This document shows, piece by piece, positions 17,317 to 27,282 of a DNA stretch of 64,000 bases (its first letter is position 1; each line of letters opens with the position of its first letter). Made by a program: the position numbers and the translations under genes. The notes beneath the pieces are model-generated. The model was not told the DNA's origin, ran no database searches, and was given only the letters and a program-made list of their open reading frames with translations. The DNA comes from Leptospira ainlahdjerensis (lineage in GTDB: Bacteria; Spirochaetota; Leptospiria; Leptospirales; Leptospiraceae), in contig NZ_JAFFPU010000076.1 of the NCBI RefSeq assembly GCF_016919175.1, forward strand, positions 10,940-74,939, written 5' to 3'.

Positions 17317-18201
17317 ATGGCAGAAGCACAAAGCCAGAACCCTCCAAAGTCTACGAATCTTGACGAGTCAGATCTTAAGATTCTCAAATCGAAAAAAACT
17401 TCCCGCGAACTTTCAGTTCTTCTCTACCGAGTCCTTTATAGGACCGACGAGGTCAGACAAGGCGCAGTTAAGGTTCTTAAGGAAACTTTTTTGAGAACCC
17501 ATACCAATCATCCGGAACTCTTTCCGATCCTGGATCGGACGAAGTTTACAAAGGATATGGTGAACCTTTATAAAACTACTTCTACACTTTCTCCGGAAAA
17601 ATTAGAGATGTTTTTTAGTGGGGTCCACGCTTCCTTTCAAAACGAAATCCGTTATTTCGTAGGAAAGTCTACGCAGTTCTCTTTTGATATCATCTTTCTC
17701 GTAATCGAAACGATCTTAAACGAGATGAATCTTCCCGAAAACGAAAGAAGCGTGAACATGAAAGACAGGGAAAGTATCCTTAAGAATTTCAAGGCCTACA
17801 ACGATCTTTCGAAAATATTCAATAAAATAGGAAACACGAAAGTTGTCATCGACAAGAAGGACGAAATCATCACCGAGATCTCGATCCTTCACAAAGATAT
17901 TACGATCACTTCCATAGAAAGTATGTTCCGGCACATTTTGGCCCAACTCCTTCTTTCCAAAAAATACAACTGCGGAAATTTAATCGAAAAATGGGCGCAA
18001 GAATATGGGATGGAAGACAACGCCTCTTCTATGAAACGAGTGATCGTTGAGGCGACACCCCTTACGGAGTTCAGAGTCCAATTTACGAATGCGGTTAAGA
18101 TTCTAAAGGACGAAAACGAATTGGATCTGATGTTCTTAAGAACTCTCGCGAACTACTACGCGTCTTGGGTGACGCAGGTTTCCGAACAGATTCCTTCCTA
18201 A
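17317..18201 (+). CDS. Hypothetical protein
   Basis: The product has 294 residues and no family I recognise. The start is put at ATG 17317 (MAEAQSQNPPKS), because the upstream part of the frame overlaps the start of the opposite gene and reads as random sequence. It is soluble and mainly helical, with a disordered, Ser/Lys-rich N-terminus and a run of helices rich in Leu, Phe and charged residues (for example SFDIIFLVIETILNEMNLP). A short strand-rich part (KVVIDKKDEIITEISILHKDITI) lies in the middle. It is divergent from the DUF2804 gene and convergent with the next membrane protein. Confidence 0.55.
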   Translation: MAEAQSQNPPKSTNLDESDLKILKSKKTSRELSVLLYRVLYRTDEVRQGAVKVLKETFLRTHTNHPELFPILDRTKFTKDMVNLYKTTSTLSPEKLEMFFSGVHASFQNEIRYFVGKSTQFSFDIIFLVIETILNEMNLPENERSVNMKDRESILKNFKAYNDLSKIFNKIGNTKVVIDKKDEIITEISILHKDITITSIESMFRHILAQLLLSKKYNCGNLIEKWAQEYGMEDNASSMKRVIVEATPLTEFRVQFTNAVKILKDENELDLMFLRTLANYYASWVTQVSEQIPS

Positions 18202-18237
18202 TCTTAGAATATTCGTAATTTAGAATATTCTAAGATT
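18200..18237. terminator. AT-rich bidirectional hairpin between convergent genes
   Basis: AATCTTAGAATATTC (18200-18214) and GAATATTCTAAGATT (18223-18237) are perfect 15-bp arms around an 8-base loop. A near-identical 29-bp core recurs at 22279-22307, also between convergent genes. Confidence 0.55.
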
Positions 18238-18250
18238 CCAAGAAGAATTT

Positions 18251-18841
18251 CTAACTCAGCCTTTTTATTGAAACACCGAGAGAATAAACTGCGATCGCAA
18301 GAACGATGTGAAAGATATCCACATTTAAGATCGGTCCTCTGGATCCCGTCGTCCCGATCACAAGCCCCGCAAGAATAAAAAGAATCGCTCCTAAAATTCC
18401 GTACAATGCCGGAACTTTTGTCGCGCCCGAATTTTTTCGGATACAGGCGAAGATTGCGGTTACCATCGCGATCCCTCCCAAAACTGTGGATAAGAGCGGA
18501 AACACGAAGACGTAAGAAAAAACGATGTAAACAAGAAGAAGAATTCCCGCGATCGGATAAAGAAGTTTCTTCTCCAACTTCCGAATTCCAAGATGAAAGA
18601 ATCCGGTTCCGATCAAAGGTACTCCCGCAAATCCAGCAACCCCCACCATAAAACGATAAAGCGGATCCATGAAAGTAATTCCGAGAAAATGAACACTCCC
18701 TAAACCGGCAGGAATTCCTATCAAAAGAAATCCGAGAAAACCCGCAGATTTAGAATAAGAGGTTGAATTTTTCAGCTGAAGTGCCGTAAAAATGGAAACG
18801 ATACAGAGAATAAAATCTGAAAATACTGTACTCAATTGCAT
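18251..18841 (-). CDS. Hypothetical integral membrane protein
   Basis: This 196-residue protein is almost wholly hydrophobic, with about six or seven membrane segments (for example SAGFLGFLLIGIPAGLGSVHFLG, YPIAGILLLVYIVFSYVFVF and the C-terminal FHIVLAIAVYSLGVSI). A His in the second segment and Gly-rich turns are the only polar features. I do not recognise a named family or a catalytic motif. The ATG at 18841 begins directly with a membrane segment. It is divergent from the aldo/keto reductase gene (132-bp gap) and convergent with the hypothetical gene to its left. Confidence 0.65.
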   Translation of the reverse strand: MQLSTVFSDFILCIVSIFTALQLKNSTSYSKSAGFLGFLLIGIPAGLGSVHFLGITFMDPLYRFMVGVAGFAGVPLIGTGFFHLGIRKLEKKLLYPIAGILLLVYIVFSYVFVFPLLSTVLGGIAMVTAIFACIRKNSGATKVPALYGILGAILFILAGLVIGTTGSRGPILNVDIFHIVLAIAVYSLGVSIKRLS

Positions 18842-18973
18842 GGTGGATGATAGTTCCTACCGAAATGAAATTTGCAATTCTTTCCTTGATCAAAATCAAA
18901 AAAAGATTCCCTTTTCACTATAATTCCAACTCTATCAAAGAACTTAAACGTCAAAGTATCATAGGAATTTTAT

Positions 18974-19804
18974 ATGCCGCAAAATGCTCTCAATCAATCC
19001 GTAACTCTCAACAACGGAGTTGCAATGCCCATCTTCGGACTCGGAGTCTGGAAAACAAAATCCGGAAAAGAATGCACCGAAGCAGTTCTCTCCGCTTTGG
19101 AAGCAGGATACAGACATATTGATACCGCAAAAATTTATTCCAACGAGGAGGACGTAGGAAAGGCGATTCGAGAAAGTGGAATTCCTAGAAAGGAAATTTT
19201 TATCACCACTAAACTATGGAATGCGGATCAAGGAGCTCAAAAGACGAGAAAGGCATTGGAACAAAGTTTGGAGAAACTCGGGATCGATCAAGTGGATCTT
19301 TATCTCATTCATTTTCCTGTTACTTCCAAAAGATTGGATTCTTGGAAAGAATTGGAAAAAGCCTATCAGGATAAACTCTGCCGTGCGATCGGTGTCAGCA
19401 ATTATATGATCCCTCATTTAACGGAATTGTTAAACGAATCAAATATAACTCCTGCTGTAAATCAGGTCGAGTTTCATCCTTTCTTGAATCAGATCGAACT
19501 TTTGGAATCCTGTAAAAAACATAAGATTCAACTCGAAGCCTATAGCCCGCTCGCTCACGGACAAAAAGTCGACGACGGCCAAATCGCTTCAATCGCAAAA
19601 AAATACGGAAAAACTCCCGCTCAAATCCTAATCCGCTGGGCGATCGAACAAAATATAGTCGTCATTCCGAAATCAACCCGAAAGGAAAGAATCGTGGAAA
19701 ACGCGAACGTCTTTGATTTTAAAATTTCCGCGGAGGATATGAAAACCTTAAACGGCTTGGACGAGAATTTTAGGACTTGTTGGGATCCATCGGAAGTCGC
19801 TTAA
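18974..19804 (+). CDS. Aldo/keto reductase
   Basis: The 276-residue protein is a full-length (beta/alpha)8 aldo/keto reductase. The catalytic tetrad is visible: Asp and Tyr in [11 protein letters not shown], Lys in ITTKLWN, and His in LYLIHFP. The motif GVSNYM and the NADPH-binding [19 protein letters not shown] near the C-terminus complete the pattern. It reduces aldehydes and ketones using NADPH, in the cytoplasm; the substrate is unknown but the sequence is closest to the AKR5 (2,5-diketo-gluconate reductase-like) branch. It is monocistronic and convergent with truD, with a 5-base gap. Confidence 0.9.
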   Translation: MPQNALNQSVTLNNGVAMPIFGLGVWKTKSGKECTEAVLSALEAGYRHIDTAKIYSNEEDVGKAIRESGIPRKEIFITTKLWNADQGAQKTRKALEQSLEKLGIDQVDLYLIHFPVTSKRLDSWKELEKAYQDKLCRAIGVSNYMIPHLTELLNESNITPAVNQVEFHPFLNQIELLESCKKHKIQLEAYSPLAHGQKVDDGQIASIAKKYGKTPAQILIRWAIEQNIVVIPKSTRKERIVENANVFDFKISAEDMKTLNGLDENFRTCWDPSEVA

Positions 19805-19809
19805 TAAAA

Positions 19810-21033
19810 TTAGATTTCGGCTCTAAGCATCAATCGTTTTACGAGCATCGTCGCATATGCCCCCGAGGGAAGTCGAAAGGTTATCTTTACTTTTTTTCTT
19901 CCTGGATGCAGATCGTCGGTCTCGAATTCTTCCATCGCAAAATCCTCAGGGATAACTTTTAGATTTCTTTCGAAAGATTTCATTTTAACTTTAGAAAAGG
20001 GTGATTTTTCAAATACGGATTCTTCCAAAGATAGCCTAACAAGGACATAACTAAGAAAGTTCATTTCTTTATTTGAATATTCTAATGTTTTAATTCCCGG
20101 CGCTCCTGGAACGGGAAGATTATAATCCGGCGGAAAAGTTCGGGTCAAAGATTCTTCGGAGAAAAATAGAGAACCGGATTTTGTTTTGATCCAAACTCCG
20201 GAAGAACTTTCCGAGGAAAGAAGTTCGGAAACGAATTCATTCCAGACGAGAGATTGGAGGGAAGAAAGAAGCATCAACAATTCTTCTTCCGGAAAGAGAG
20301 AAATCGATTCGGAATATACTTTTTGTGTTAGATTTTTTTCTCTTTTCAAGAGAGAGAAGATCCGACTTTCCAATTTTGTTCCTGACAACTTCTCGCACGC
20401 GCCCCAATTTCCCCAGAGTTTTTGAAGTTCTTTCTTTCGATCTCGGGCTTGTTTTTTTTCACCCGGGAATGGATCCGTCAGAAGAAGTTTTAAAGAAGTT
20501 TCAGGATCTCCCTGCAAATAAGGAAAGATCGGAAGTCGGAACTCCGGATGAAAGCGGCTAAAACGTTGGGAGTCATAGTAGTTTATAAAACCGGAAATTG
20601 ATACTTTTTCGAAATTTCTCCGAATCATATCCTCTTCTCTTTCAATCAGATTTCTTAACGTTAGGACAAACCGATTTCCGGCATTTGCTTCCGGGGTAAG
20701 CGGTCTCGTGCCCCGTCCGATGGTTTCGAGTTTCAAAACCGAACTCAACTCTTTTGGAACCTGAAGAATTTGTTCGGCGCTGATATGTTGGATCGTTGTC
20801 GCGTGTCGGTCTTTTTTCCCGGCGTAACCGATCTCGTTCAGGGAAACATGGGATTCTTTTGCGATTCCCTGGAGCGCGTCGAGGGTGTTCCAACCGGACT
20901 TTTTGAGTCGGAAGATCGTCCATTTTCCCGATTCTTTTAGCCAATCCGGCTTGAGGATCTCTTCTACCTGGAAGTCTTCCGGACTTTGTTTGAGTTCGTA
21001 GACCAAAAAACCGCTAAAAGGTCGTTCTGACAC
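19810..21033 (-). CDS. truD: tRNA pseudouridine(13) synthase TruD
   Basis: TruD isomerises U13 of tRNA(Glu) to pseudouridine. The signature is [19 protein letters not shown], with the catalytic Asp at about residue 76. Other family blocks are [10 protein letters not shown] near the start, [10 protein letters not shown], and [13 protein letters not shown] in the middle, which matches the N-Y-F-G-x-Q-R-F box with Tyr-Asp-Ser in place of Phe-Gly-x. The C-terminal [13 protein letters not shown] matches the family end. The length (407) is longer than the 350 of E. coli, due to a Ser/Glu-rich insertion. The start is GTG at 21033; a dispersed GTGGGAACTC repeat lies just upstream in the probable leader. 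Confidence 0.88.
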   Translation of the reverse strand: MSERPFSGFLVYELKQSPEDFQVEEILKPDWLKESGKWTIFRLKKSGWNTLDALQGIAKESHVSLNEIGYAGKKDRHATTIQHISAEQILQVPKELSSVLKLETIGRGTRPLTPEANAGNRFVLTLRNLIEREEDMIRRNFEKVSISGFINYYDSQRFSRFHPEFRLPIFPYLQGDPETSLKLLLTDPFPGEKKQARDRKKELQKLWGNWGACEKLSGTKLESRIFSLLKREKNLTQKVYSESISLFPEEELLMLLSSLQSLVWNEFVSELLSSESSSGVWIKTKSGSLFFSEESLTRTFPPDYNLPVPGAPGIKTLEYSNKEMNFLSYVLVRLSLEESVFEKSPFSKVKMKSFERNLKVIPEDFAMEEFETDDLHPGRKKVKITFRLPSGAYATMLVKRLMLRAEI

Positions 21034-21041
21034 GATTTCCA

Positions 21042-21058
21042 GAATGTGGGAACTCCCC
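21042..21058 (+). repeat. Dispersed motif, left member of an inverted pair
   Basis: GAATGTGGGAACTCCC here is the exact reverse complement of 21653-21668. The pair brackets the MarR gene. Confidence 0.6.
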
Positions 21059-21135
21059 TATCGAACAATCTCGAAAAGAAAAAACTCATTGCAGAATTTA
21101 CTCGTCTAAGAAATAATAGTTTAAGTTCAAAGTAT

Positions 21136-21585
21136 ATGGGAACCCACTACAAAGGAAACAAACGAGAGAAAGCGGTCTTGGATGCTTTTATCAAGCTTAG
21201 CCGTTGTTCCGACTCTATCCGCCAATTGGAGGATAAGGTTTTCACAAAGTATGGGCTCACGAACGGACAGTTCGGTTGTTTGGAAACCCTTCATCACCTG
21301 GGTCCGATGTGTCAGAAAGAAATTGGACAAAAACTTTTTTCCTGCGAAGGAAACATCACTCAGATTATCGATAATTTAGAAAAGCGAAAACTGGTCCAAA
21401 GGGTTCGAAGCGAAGAGGATCGACGTTATATCATCATTCACCTTACAACAGAAGGGAGTGAACTTGTCCAAAAGGCCTTTCCGGACCTACTTCAGAACCT
21501 GGTTCAAAAATTCGATCCCCTGACGGAAGATCGACTTCTCAACTTAGGCGATTCTCTCAAAGAGGTTGGATTTAAAATCGTATGA
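21136..21585 (+). CDS. MarR-family transcriptional regulator
   Basis: The 149-residue product has the MarR winged helix: [32 protein letters not shown], then the recognition helix [16 protein letters not shown] and the wing [20 protein letters not shown], including the conserved D-R-R. The ATG at 21136 is chosen; the frame is open to a GTG at 21046, but that GTG is inside a dispersed repeat and the extra residues are atypical of the family. The next gene is a DoxX protein in the same direction, with a symmetric site in front of it. This pairing is common for MarR regulators that sense oxidants or quinones; control of doxX is inference. Confidence 0.88.
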   Translation: MGTHYKGNKREKAVLDAFIKLSRCSDSIRQLEDKVFTKYGLTNGQFGCLETLHHLGPMCQKEIGQKLFSCEGNITQIIDNLEKRKLVQRVRSEEDRRYIIIHLTTEGSELVQKAFPDLLQNLVQKFDPLTEDRLLNLGDSLKEVGFKIV

Positions 21586-21652
21586 TTTCTTTTTTATTCT
21601 TACATACTTTGAACATAAATTATTTACCATCAAATTATCGAAATCCCTCTGA

Positions 21653-21668
21653 GGGAGTTCCCACATTC
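21653..21668 (-). repeat. Dispersed motif, right member of an inverted pair
   Basis: GGGAGTTCCCACATTC is a perfect inverse of the copy at 21042-21057. Confidence 0.6.
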
Positions 21669-21728
21669 ATCTAAGACTTCGGTAAAATCCAGATCCAATG
21701 CAAAGCCCATATACTTTATATTCAAATC

Positions 21729-21753
21729 ATTTAGCATCAAAGATTGGCTAAAT
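21729..21753. promoter_or_regulatory. Operator-like inverted repeat before doxX
   Basis: ATTTAGC and GCTAAAT are perfect 7-bp arms separated by 11 bases, 34 bp upstream of the DoxX start. The size suits a MarR dimer. A looser copy of the surrounding ATACTTT...ATTTACCATCAAA sequence lies about 110 bp upstream. Confidence 0.4.
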
Positions 21754-21786
21754 ATAAACTTGGAATCATTTTAGGAGGAAATTCAA

Positions 21787-22230
21787 ATGTTTCAAAAATT
21801 TTTTAAGACCGATTCAGACTTAGGATCTCTCATTCTCAGAGTAGTAGCAGGCGTGGTCATGTTCCCACATGGCGCCCAGAAAGTTTTAGGTTGGTTCGGC
21901 GGTTACGGTTTTAGCGGAACCTTAGGTTATTTAGTCGGTTTAGGAATTCCGACCCCAATAGCGGTTCTAGTAATCTTCGGAGAATTCTTAGGAGCTCTCG
22001 GTTTGATTTTTGGATTCTTGACAAGGCTTTCGGCTCTCGGAATTGGAATCATTATGATCGGTGCGGCTTCTTTCCACATTCCCAACGGATTTTTCATCAA
22101 TTGGGCCGGAAGCCAGCAAGGAGAAGGATACGAGTTTCATCTTCTTATGATCGCAATTTCCGTAGTTCTGTTTATCAAAGGTGCGGGAAAAGCTTCCATA
22201 GATTCCTTGATTGAAGAAAAACTCGATTAA
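21787..22230 (+). CDS. DoxX family membrane protein
   Basis: This 147-residue protein has four hydrophobic segments and the DoxX signature: [25 protein letters not shown], with the conserved His-Gly-x-x-K, then [27 protein letters not shown] and the later [11 protein letters not shown] and [15 protein letters not shown]. DoxX proteins sit in the inner membrane; some act with peroxidases or thiol systems and others are thiosulfate:quinone oxidoreductase subunits, but this subgroup is uncharacterised. AGGAGGAA is placed 6 bases before the ATG, so translation should be strong. It is the probable target of the preceding MarR regulator. Confidence 0.85.
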   Translation: MFQKFFKTDSDLGSLILRVVAGVVMFPHGAQKVLGWFGGYGFSGTLGYLVGLGIPTPIAVLVIFGEFLGALGLIFGFLTRLSALGIGIIMIGAASFHIPNGFFINWAGSQQGEGYEFHLLMIAISVVLFIKGAGKASIDSLIEEKLD

Positions 22231-22251
22231 GACGGAATTTCCTTCCGGATG

Positions 22252-22278
22252 ACCGTGGACTTTGATCCACGGTTTTCC
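22252..22278 (+). terminator. Intrinsic terminator of doxX
   Basis: ACCGTGGA and TCCACGGT form an 8-bp stem around CTTTGA, followed by TTT. Confidence 0.7.
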
Positions 22279-22307
22279 TAGAATATTCGTATATTAGAAT
22301 ATTCTAA
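22279..22307. terminator. AT-rich hairpin between convergent genes, second copy
   Basis: TAGAATATTC and GAATATTCTA flank an 8-base loop. It differs from the copy at 18205-18233 at only two loop positions. Confidence 0.5.
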
Positions 22308-24029
22308 TTACTTCTTCTTTGATTTCGAAGTTGTTTTTTTCTTAGGGGAGATAGTTTTTGTTTTCACGAGGAGGTTCGCGATTCCCCATTTTTTTTCGAA
22401 TTTAAAACTGAGAACTTCTTTATCCTTAAGAGGAACAAAAGACATGGCCCTCTCCGAAAGGGCGGTTATGGTCAAACTAGGATTCACTCCTAAATTCGCC
22501 GGAATCATAGAACCATCGCAGATTCTCAAATTTTGATAACCGAACACACGATTTTGAAGATCAACCACTCCCTCTTCCGGCGTTTCAGCAATACTACATC
22601 CGCCCAAAATATGCGCGGTCGCAGGAATATCCAGTAGAGCTTCGTTGATGCTGCTTCTCGCGACTCCATTCGTGATTTTTGCGAGTCTTCTTGCAAATTC
22701 GTTAGCAATCGGAATGTAAGTCGGAATTTTTTCTCCGGTTTCTTGCGTCGAAGAAAGCGATTTTTGAAACGGCCAAATCCATCGTCTCTTCCGAATGATT
22801 TCTATACTATTGTCGACGGTCTGCATGACCAGAAGAATGATCGTTCTTCTAGCAAATCCGATCGGATTCAAAAGACTTATGCTATGAACCGGATGTTTGA
22901 GAACCTCAATCAAAAAACGAAGTTGTCTCGGAATACTTCCGCCGCCGTCCACGATCACTCCTGCCGCGAGACCGTTCATCGCATCGGATCCGCTTGAATA
23001 TCTTACGGGTTCGATATGAGTATGCTCATCAGGAAAAACACTCGATGTAATCGCAATTCCACGGGAAAGATCAGTTTTTTTATCCTTGAGAGTAACTCCG
23101 ATCAAAGACTCACTGTTGGTTCTTACGATATGCCCCAGACGTTCGGAAAGTTTCGGAAGAACCCCTTCTTCCTTCATCTTCAATAAAAGTCCTAAGGTTC
23201 CCAAAACTCCGGCCGAAAGAACGACACCTTTCGTTTTATACGATCTATTTGGAGATCCGAAAAAAGAAGTGGTTCTCTCCGTTCGAAGTTCGTAACCTTC
23301 CGATCCGTCTTCGTTCAAAGGAATAAGACGACTTACCTTCGTTTCAGGAACGACCACCGCGCCCGCCTTCTCCGCAAAGTAAAGATAATTCTTATCCAAC
23401 GTATTCTTTGCATTGAATCTACAGCCGACCATACAACCACCGCAGTCATTGCAGGAATTTCTTTCCGGTCCTTCTCCACCAAAGAACGGATCGACTCCAC
23501 TTTTTCCGAAGTGAACTCCCACTGGAGTTTTGATAAACGAATTCTCGATCCCGAAGGTCTTAGCAGTTTCCTGCATATACTTGTCCGAATCCCAAGTTCT
23601 CGGATTTTCCACGACGCCTAACATTCTTTTTGCGAGTTCGTAAAAAGGAAGAATCGAATTTTTACCGCCCATCCTTTCAACGACGGCCTTCTTCCAAAAA
23701 GGCTCCGGCGGAACATACAACGTGTTTGCATACACGAGACTACCGCCGCCGACCCCGGCTCCGGTAAGAACCATTACGTCGTTTAAGAAGTTGATCCTTT
23801 GAATTCCGAAACAGAAAAGTTTCGGAAACCAGAGAAACTTCCGTAAATTCCAATTCGTTTTAGGAAAATCGGCGCTATTCCAACGTTTTCCGGATTCTAT
23901 AACCGCGACCTTATATCCTTTTTGTGAAAGTCGGAGTGCGGAAACACTTCCTCCAAAACCGGAACCTACGACGATATAATCGAAATCATACAGTATTTCT
24001 GTCTTTTGAGAAGAGGATCCTTGTTTCAT
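22308..24029 (-). CDS. GMC-family oxidoreductase (cholesterol oxidase-like)
   Basis: The 573-residue flavoprotein begins with an FAD-binding motif, [18 protein letters not shown], and the acidic [10 protein letters not shown]. The GMC second signature is [17 protein letters not shown] Cys-rich loop, [19 protein letters not shown], matches the cholesterol oxidase-like branch seen in mycobacteria. The C-terminal [17 protein letters not shown] and [18 protein letters not shown] hold the catalytic His region. The C-terminus is a Lys/Ser/Thr tail. It probably oxidises a sterol-like or long-chain alcohol; the substrate is unproven. The gene is monocistronic, convergent with doxX. Confidence 0.85.
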   Translation of the reverse strand: MKQGSSSQKTEILYDFDYIVVGSGFGGSVSALRLSQKGYKVAVIESGKRWNSADFPKTNWNLRKFLWFPKLFCFGIQRINFLNDVMVLTGAGVGGGSLVYANTLYVPPEPFWKKAVVERMGGKNSILPFYELAKRMLGVVENPRTWDSDKYMQETAKTFGIENSFIKTPVGVHFGKSGVDPFFGGEGPERNSCNDCGGCMVGCRFNAKNTLDKNYLYFAEKAGAVVVPETKVSRLIPLNEDGSEGYELRTERTTSFFGSPNRSYKTKGVVLSAGVLGTLGLLLKMKEEGVLPKLSERLGHIVRTNSESLIGVTLKDKKTDLSRGIAITSSVFPDEHTHIEPVRYSSGSDAMNGLAAGVIVDGGGSIPRQLRFLIEVLKHPVHSISLLNPIGFARRTIILLVMQTVDNSIEIIRKRRWIWPFQKSLSSTQETGEKIPTYIPIANEFARRLAKITNGVARSSINEALLDIPATAHILGGCSIAETPEEGVVDLQNRVFGYQNLRICDGSMIPANLGVNPSLTITALSERAMSFVPLKDKEVLSFKFEKKWGIANLLVKTKTISPKKKTTSKSKKK

Positions 24030-24140
24030 ATACTTTCCTGCAGGAGTTTTTAGTGGTTTAGAATTTTTAAAATATCACAATTGAAAAGTCAAAATTCGTT
24101 TTCTCTTGATTAATTCAGTTCTCCTTCTGAAAGTTGAAGA

Positions 24141-24415
24141 ATGAATTCTGAAGTCATTCACTCGGAAGAAGAGTTAAAATTTTATACGATTTTCGACGGC
24201 ATCGAATCCCATCTTTTTTATAGGGACGAGGGAAAGGTCTGGGATTTGATTTCAACGTATGTTCCCTCAGAACTAAGAGGTAAAGGAATCGCCGCCGATC
24301 TCGTTAAAACGACATTGGACAAGGCAAGGTCTTTGAATAAAAAGATAATACCGAGCTGCTCTTACGTGGTAACCTTTTTGGAAAGACATCCCGGTTATCA
24401 GGAACTTGTCGCGAA

Positions 24416-24419
<4 letters not shown>
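24141..24419 (+). CDS. GNAT-type N-acetyltransferase (YjdJ-like)
   Basis: This 92-residue protein is a minimal acetyltransferase. The core VPSELRGKGIAADLVKTTLDKARSLNKKIIPSCSYV is the Q/R-x-x-G-x-G/A acetyl-CoA loop and following helix of the small YjdJ/NATD1 subgroup. The final FLERHPGYQELV is also typical. The amine it acetylates is unknown. Its stop overlaps the start of the next VOC gene by four bases (ATGA), so the two are translated together. Confidence 0.85.
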
Positions 24420-24726
<307 letters not shown>

Positions 24727-24751
<25 letters not shown>

Positions 24752-25983
24752 ATCGAAGATTGGATTCCTCGGGCGGCGATATAGGAAGTAGTCCAAGCGT
24801 TCTGAAAATTAAATCCTCCGGTGACTCCGTCCACGTCTAAAACTTCCCCCGCAAAGTAGAGCCCGGGGACAACTTTGCTTTCCATCGTTTTGAAGTTCAC
24901 CTCTTTCCGGCTTACCCCGCCGCAAGTGACGAACTCATCTTTAAATTCCCCTTTTCCCAAGATCTGAAATTTTCCGTCAGTTAACTCTTCGGTCAACAAA
25001 TGTAGATCTTTAGAGGATAAACCCGACCAGGCTTTGGAGGATATAGAATGAATTTCTAATATTCTTTCCCAATATCTCCTCGGAATACCCAAAATCGGAG
25101 TATTGCTTATAAGTTTAGCGGGGTGTAATTCTTTTTCCTTTTCGATTTTTTTTCTAACTTCTTCCTTCCTCATTCCTGGCAGCAGATTGACTTTCAGGAT
25201 CGTGTTGTATTCTATTTCGAACAGTTCTCTCGCACCTTTTGCGGACAACTTCAGAATCGCCGGACCGCTCAAACCCCAGTGTGTAATTAACAAAGGACCG
25301 ATTTGCGAATAACCGAAATCCACGAGGGAACATTCGACCTTTTCAAAAGCGAGCCCAGAAAGATCCTCGAGTCTAAGATCCGAAATTTTGAAAGTGAACA
25401 AGGAAGGAACAGGTTCCAGGATCGTATGACCCATCGCTTGTAGCCAATTCCAAGCTTTGCGGCCGGAACCGGTCGCAAAAAGAATTTTATCGAATTCTAA
25501 TATTTCATCTGATTTTAATTTGATTTCGAATTTAGAATTTTTTTTCAGGGTTACGGAATGAATTTCAATTCCAGTTACGAGTTTAACTCCGACTCTTTTA
25601 GCCTCTTGAAAGAGGGTCTGAAGAATCGTTTCGGAAGAATCAGTGACTGGAAACATTCTTCCGTCGGTTTCGGTTTTTAATAACACTCCTCTTTCCTCGT
25701 ACCACCGAATCGTATCCTTAGGTCCGAAGGTCTCAAATGCCCAACGGAGTTCTCTTTCACCCCTCGGGTAGTGTTTGCTCAAAAGTTCGGGATCCAGGCA
25801 ATGGTGAGTAACGTTGCATCTTCCTCCTCCGGAAATTCTCACCTTGGAAAGAAATTGTTTTCCTTTTTCGAGAAGAGTAACCGAACAATTCTTTCCTTCG
25901 GCGATTTGAATCGCGCCGAAAAAACCGGCAGCGCCTCCGCCGATCACGGCGACATTTATCTGCTGTGTTGATTTCAAATTCAT
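24727..25983 (-). CDS. HI0933/YhiN-family NAD(P)/FAD-dependent oxidoreductase
   Basis: The 418-residue protein starts at ATG 25983; the extra 25 upstream codons are atypical. The Rossmann motif [22 protein letters not shown] binds FAD. Family signatures are [12 protein letters not shown], the [19 protein letters not shown] block, [11 protein letters not shown], and the C-terminal [28 protein letters not shown]. Members are flavoproteins of BaiN/RdsA type; one intestinal member reduces bile-acid intermediates and another tRNA. The exact function here is unknown. It is tail-to-tail with the VOC gene. A near-perfect 38-bp hairpin lies upstream. Confidence 0.88.
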
Positions 25984-26138
25984 GGTTAGGAAGATCGTTT
26001 TGGATTTGCGGAAAAAGGTTCCGGTTTTCCATACAACAGGGCGGCGTCGATTTTGCACTCGGTATTTCGTTTTGTAAATTCAAATGGAATACCTTTGCGG
26101 AAAAAGACGCCGAACTTCAGCTTTCGGATGTTAAGCGA

Positions 26139-26176
26139 CAAGGTAGAATGGAGATAAATATCTCCATTCTACCTTG
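26139..26176. repeat. Perfect 18-bp inverted repeat with a two-base loop
   Basis: CAAGGTAGAATGGAGATA (26139-26156) is followed by AA and by its exact reverse complement (26159-26176). No T tract follows on either strand. It lies 8 bases past the stop of the DoxX gene and upstream of the HI0933-type gene. It could be a cruciform, an RNA-processing hairpin or a remnant of a mobile element. Confidence 0.75.
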
Positions 26177-26183
26177 CGCGTCA

Positions 26184-26612
26184 TTATACGCTTTTGTGAG
26201 TTTCGATATAGTAGTCGGCCGAAATTCTTCCAGAACCGTAGAGTGAAAAGTGAAAGAGTAGAAGAAGAATCATCGCGGCGTAAGGCAGATTCGATCCCGG
26301 CGCCATAAAACCTTCCTTCCCATGAATGAACAAAACGGCTCCGATCAGAACGGGAACTTGAAGAACTGCCGCAAAACGAGTCAACAATCCGGACAGTAAA
26401 AGAATCCCGCCGCAGATATGTGCGATCACAATGTAATGAGCGAGTAACGCGGATGCCATAGGTGCGTTATTCATCTCCATCAAACGAATCAGTCCGTCCG
26501 TATTCGATAGGAACTCAAGACCTTTGTATATCAAAACTCCTCCCAGATAGATCCGCAAGAAGTCCACCAACCAATCCCGATGTTCTTGAAGCCATTGATT
26601 CCAGCGATCCAT
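26184..26612 (-). CDS. DoxX-like membrane protein
   Basis: This 142-residue protein has four membrane segments. It begins with a short hydrophilic stretch (WNQWLQEHRDWLVDFL), then RIYLGGVLIYKGLEFL, a motif seen in DoxX/TQO-small-like proteins. Later segments are ALLAHYIVIAHICGGILLLSGLLTRFAA and the PYAAMILLLLFHFSLYG end. It is a separate paralogue of the DoxX protein at 21.8 kb, and not closely similar. The inner-membrane function is unknown. A ribosome site (GGAGGTGAGC) lies just upstream. Confidence 0.75.
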   Translation of the reverse strand: MDRWNQWLQEHRDWLVDFLRIYLGGVLIYKGLEFLSNTDGLIRLMEMNNAPMASALLAHYIVIAHICGGILLLSGLLTRFAAVLQVPVLIGAVLFIHGKEGFMAPGSNLPYAAMILLLLFHFSLYGSGRISADYYIETHKSV

Positions 26613-26706
26613 AGCTCACCTCCAGATTTTTAGGTTTGAAATTTCATCATATCCCTTTCCAAAACTTTTGCAAGGTAAGAATCGATTAAAAACGTTAAAA
26701 CGAAGA

Positions 26707-27204
26707 CTACAAAACGATCTCCCAATCAGCTCTTCTGGCCTTTTCCGGACCCATCGAACGAGGTTCGACTCCCATTCCTCGGATGAAAATAGAATCCTTA
26801 GGAAACTTCCATTTCCCGCACAAATATCTTCGAATTTTTTTTGCCCGTTCCAATGACAATCTTCGATTGGTCGCGGGGCTTCCAAAACGATCCGTCCAAC
26901 CTTGAATCTTAAGATTCCACCCCTTTGTTTCTTTTAAATTTTTAGCCAAAAGATCCAAGGATTGAAAAAACTCGGATTCAATTTCGGAAGAACCGGCCCC
27001 GAAGTAGATCGAGCCGGATCGGGCGAAATTCGTTTTTTCCTCTACGATCTTTTTTTGAGAAAGGGGTCGATTTCCATTCTTAACATTCCGAACAGAGTTC
27101 GACTTTGTATCGATTCTTAAAAAAACGAATCCGTAAACCGAGGCGGCAAAAATCAAACTCGGAATCAGCCAAAACCAAAAAGAATCGGGAAATATAAAGT
27201 TCAT
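26707..27204 (-). CDS. OmpA-domain protein with N-terminal anchor
   Basis: The 165-residue product has one N-terminal membrane segment (FWFWLIPSLIFAASVYGFVFL) and then an OmpA C-terminal peptidoglycan-binding domain from about residue 65: GSIYFGAGSSEIESEFFQSL, IQGWTDRFGSPATNRRLSLERAKKIRRYL and GMGVEPR. The Asp of G-x-T-D and Arg of LSLERA match the peptide-binding residues. It probably ties the inner membrane to the wall. The domain is complete though short. Its neighbours on this strand are DoxX downstream and pirin upstream; gaps of about 80-95 bp leave open whether they share a transcript. Confidence 0.85.
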   Translation of the reverse strand: MNFIFPDSFWFWLIPSLIFAASVYGFVFLRIDTKSNSVRNVKNGNRPLSQKKIVEEKTNFARSGSIYFGAGSSEIESEFFQSLDLLAKNLKETKGWNLKIQGWTDRFGSPATNRRLSLERAKKIRRYLCGKWKFPKDSIFIRGMGVEPRSMGPEKARRADWEIVL

Positions 27205-27282
27205 ACTTTCAAAACTCAGCGATCGTAAAGAAACGTTCCCCTTTCCAACCCGACTTCGAATTCTATATTAGAATAGAATTTT

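Noticed and set aside
21046..21135. Upstream extension of the marR gene to a GTG
   Set aside because: The GTG is part of the dispersed repeat and the added 30 residues are unlike the family N-terminus.
26139..26176. Ordinary intrinsic terminator
   Set aside because: The hairpin has no T run on either strand and a two-base loop.
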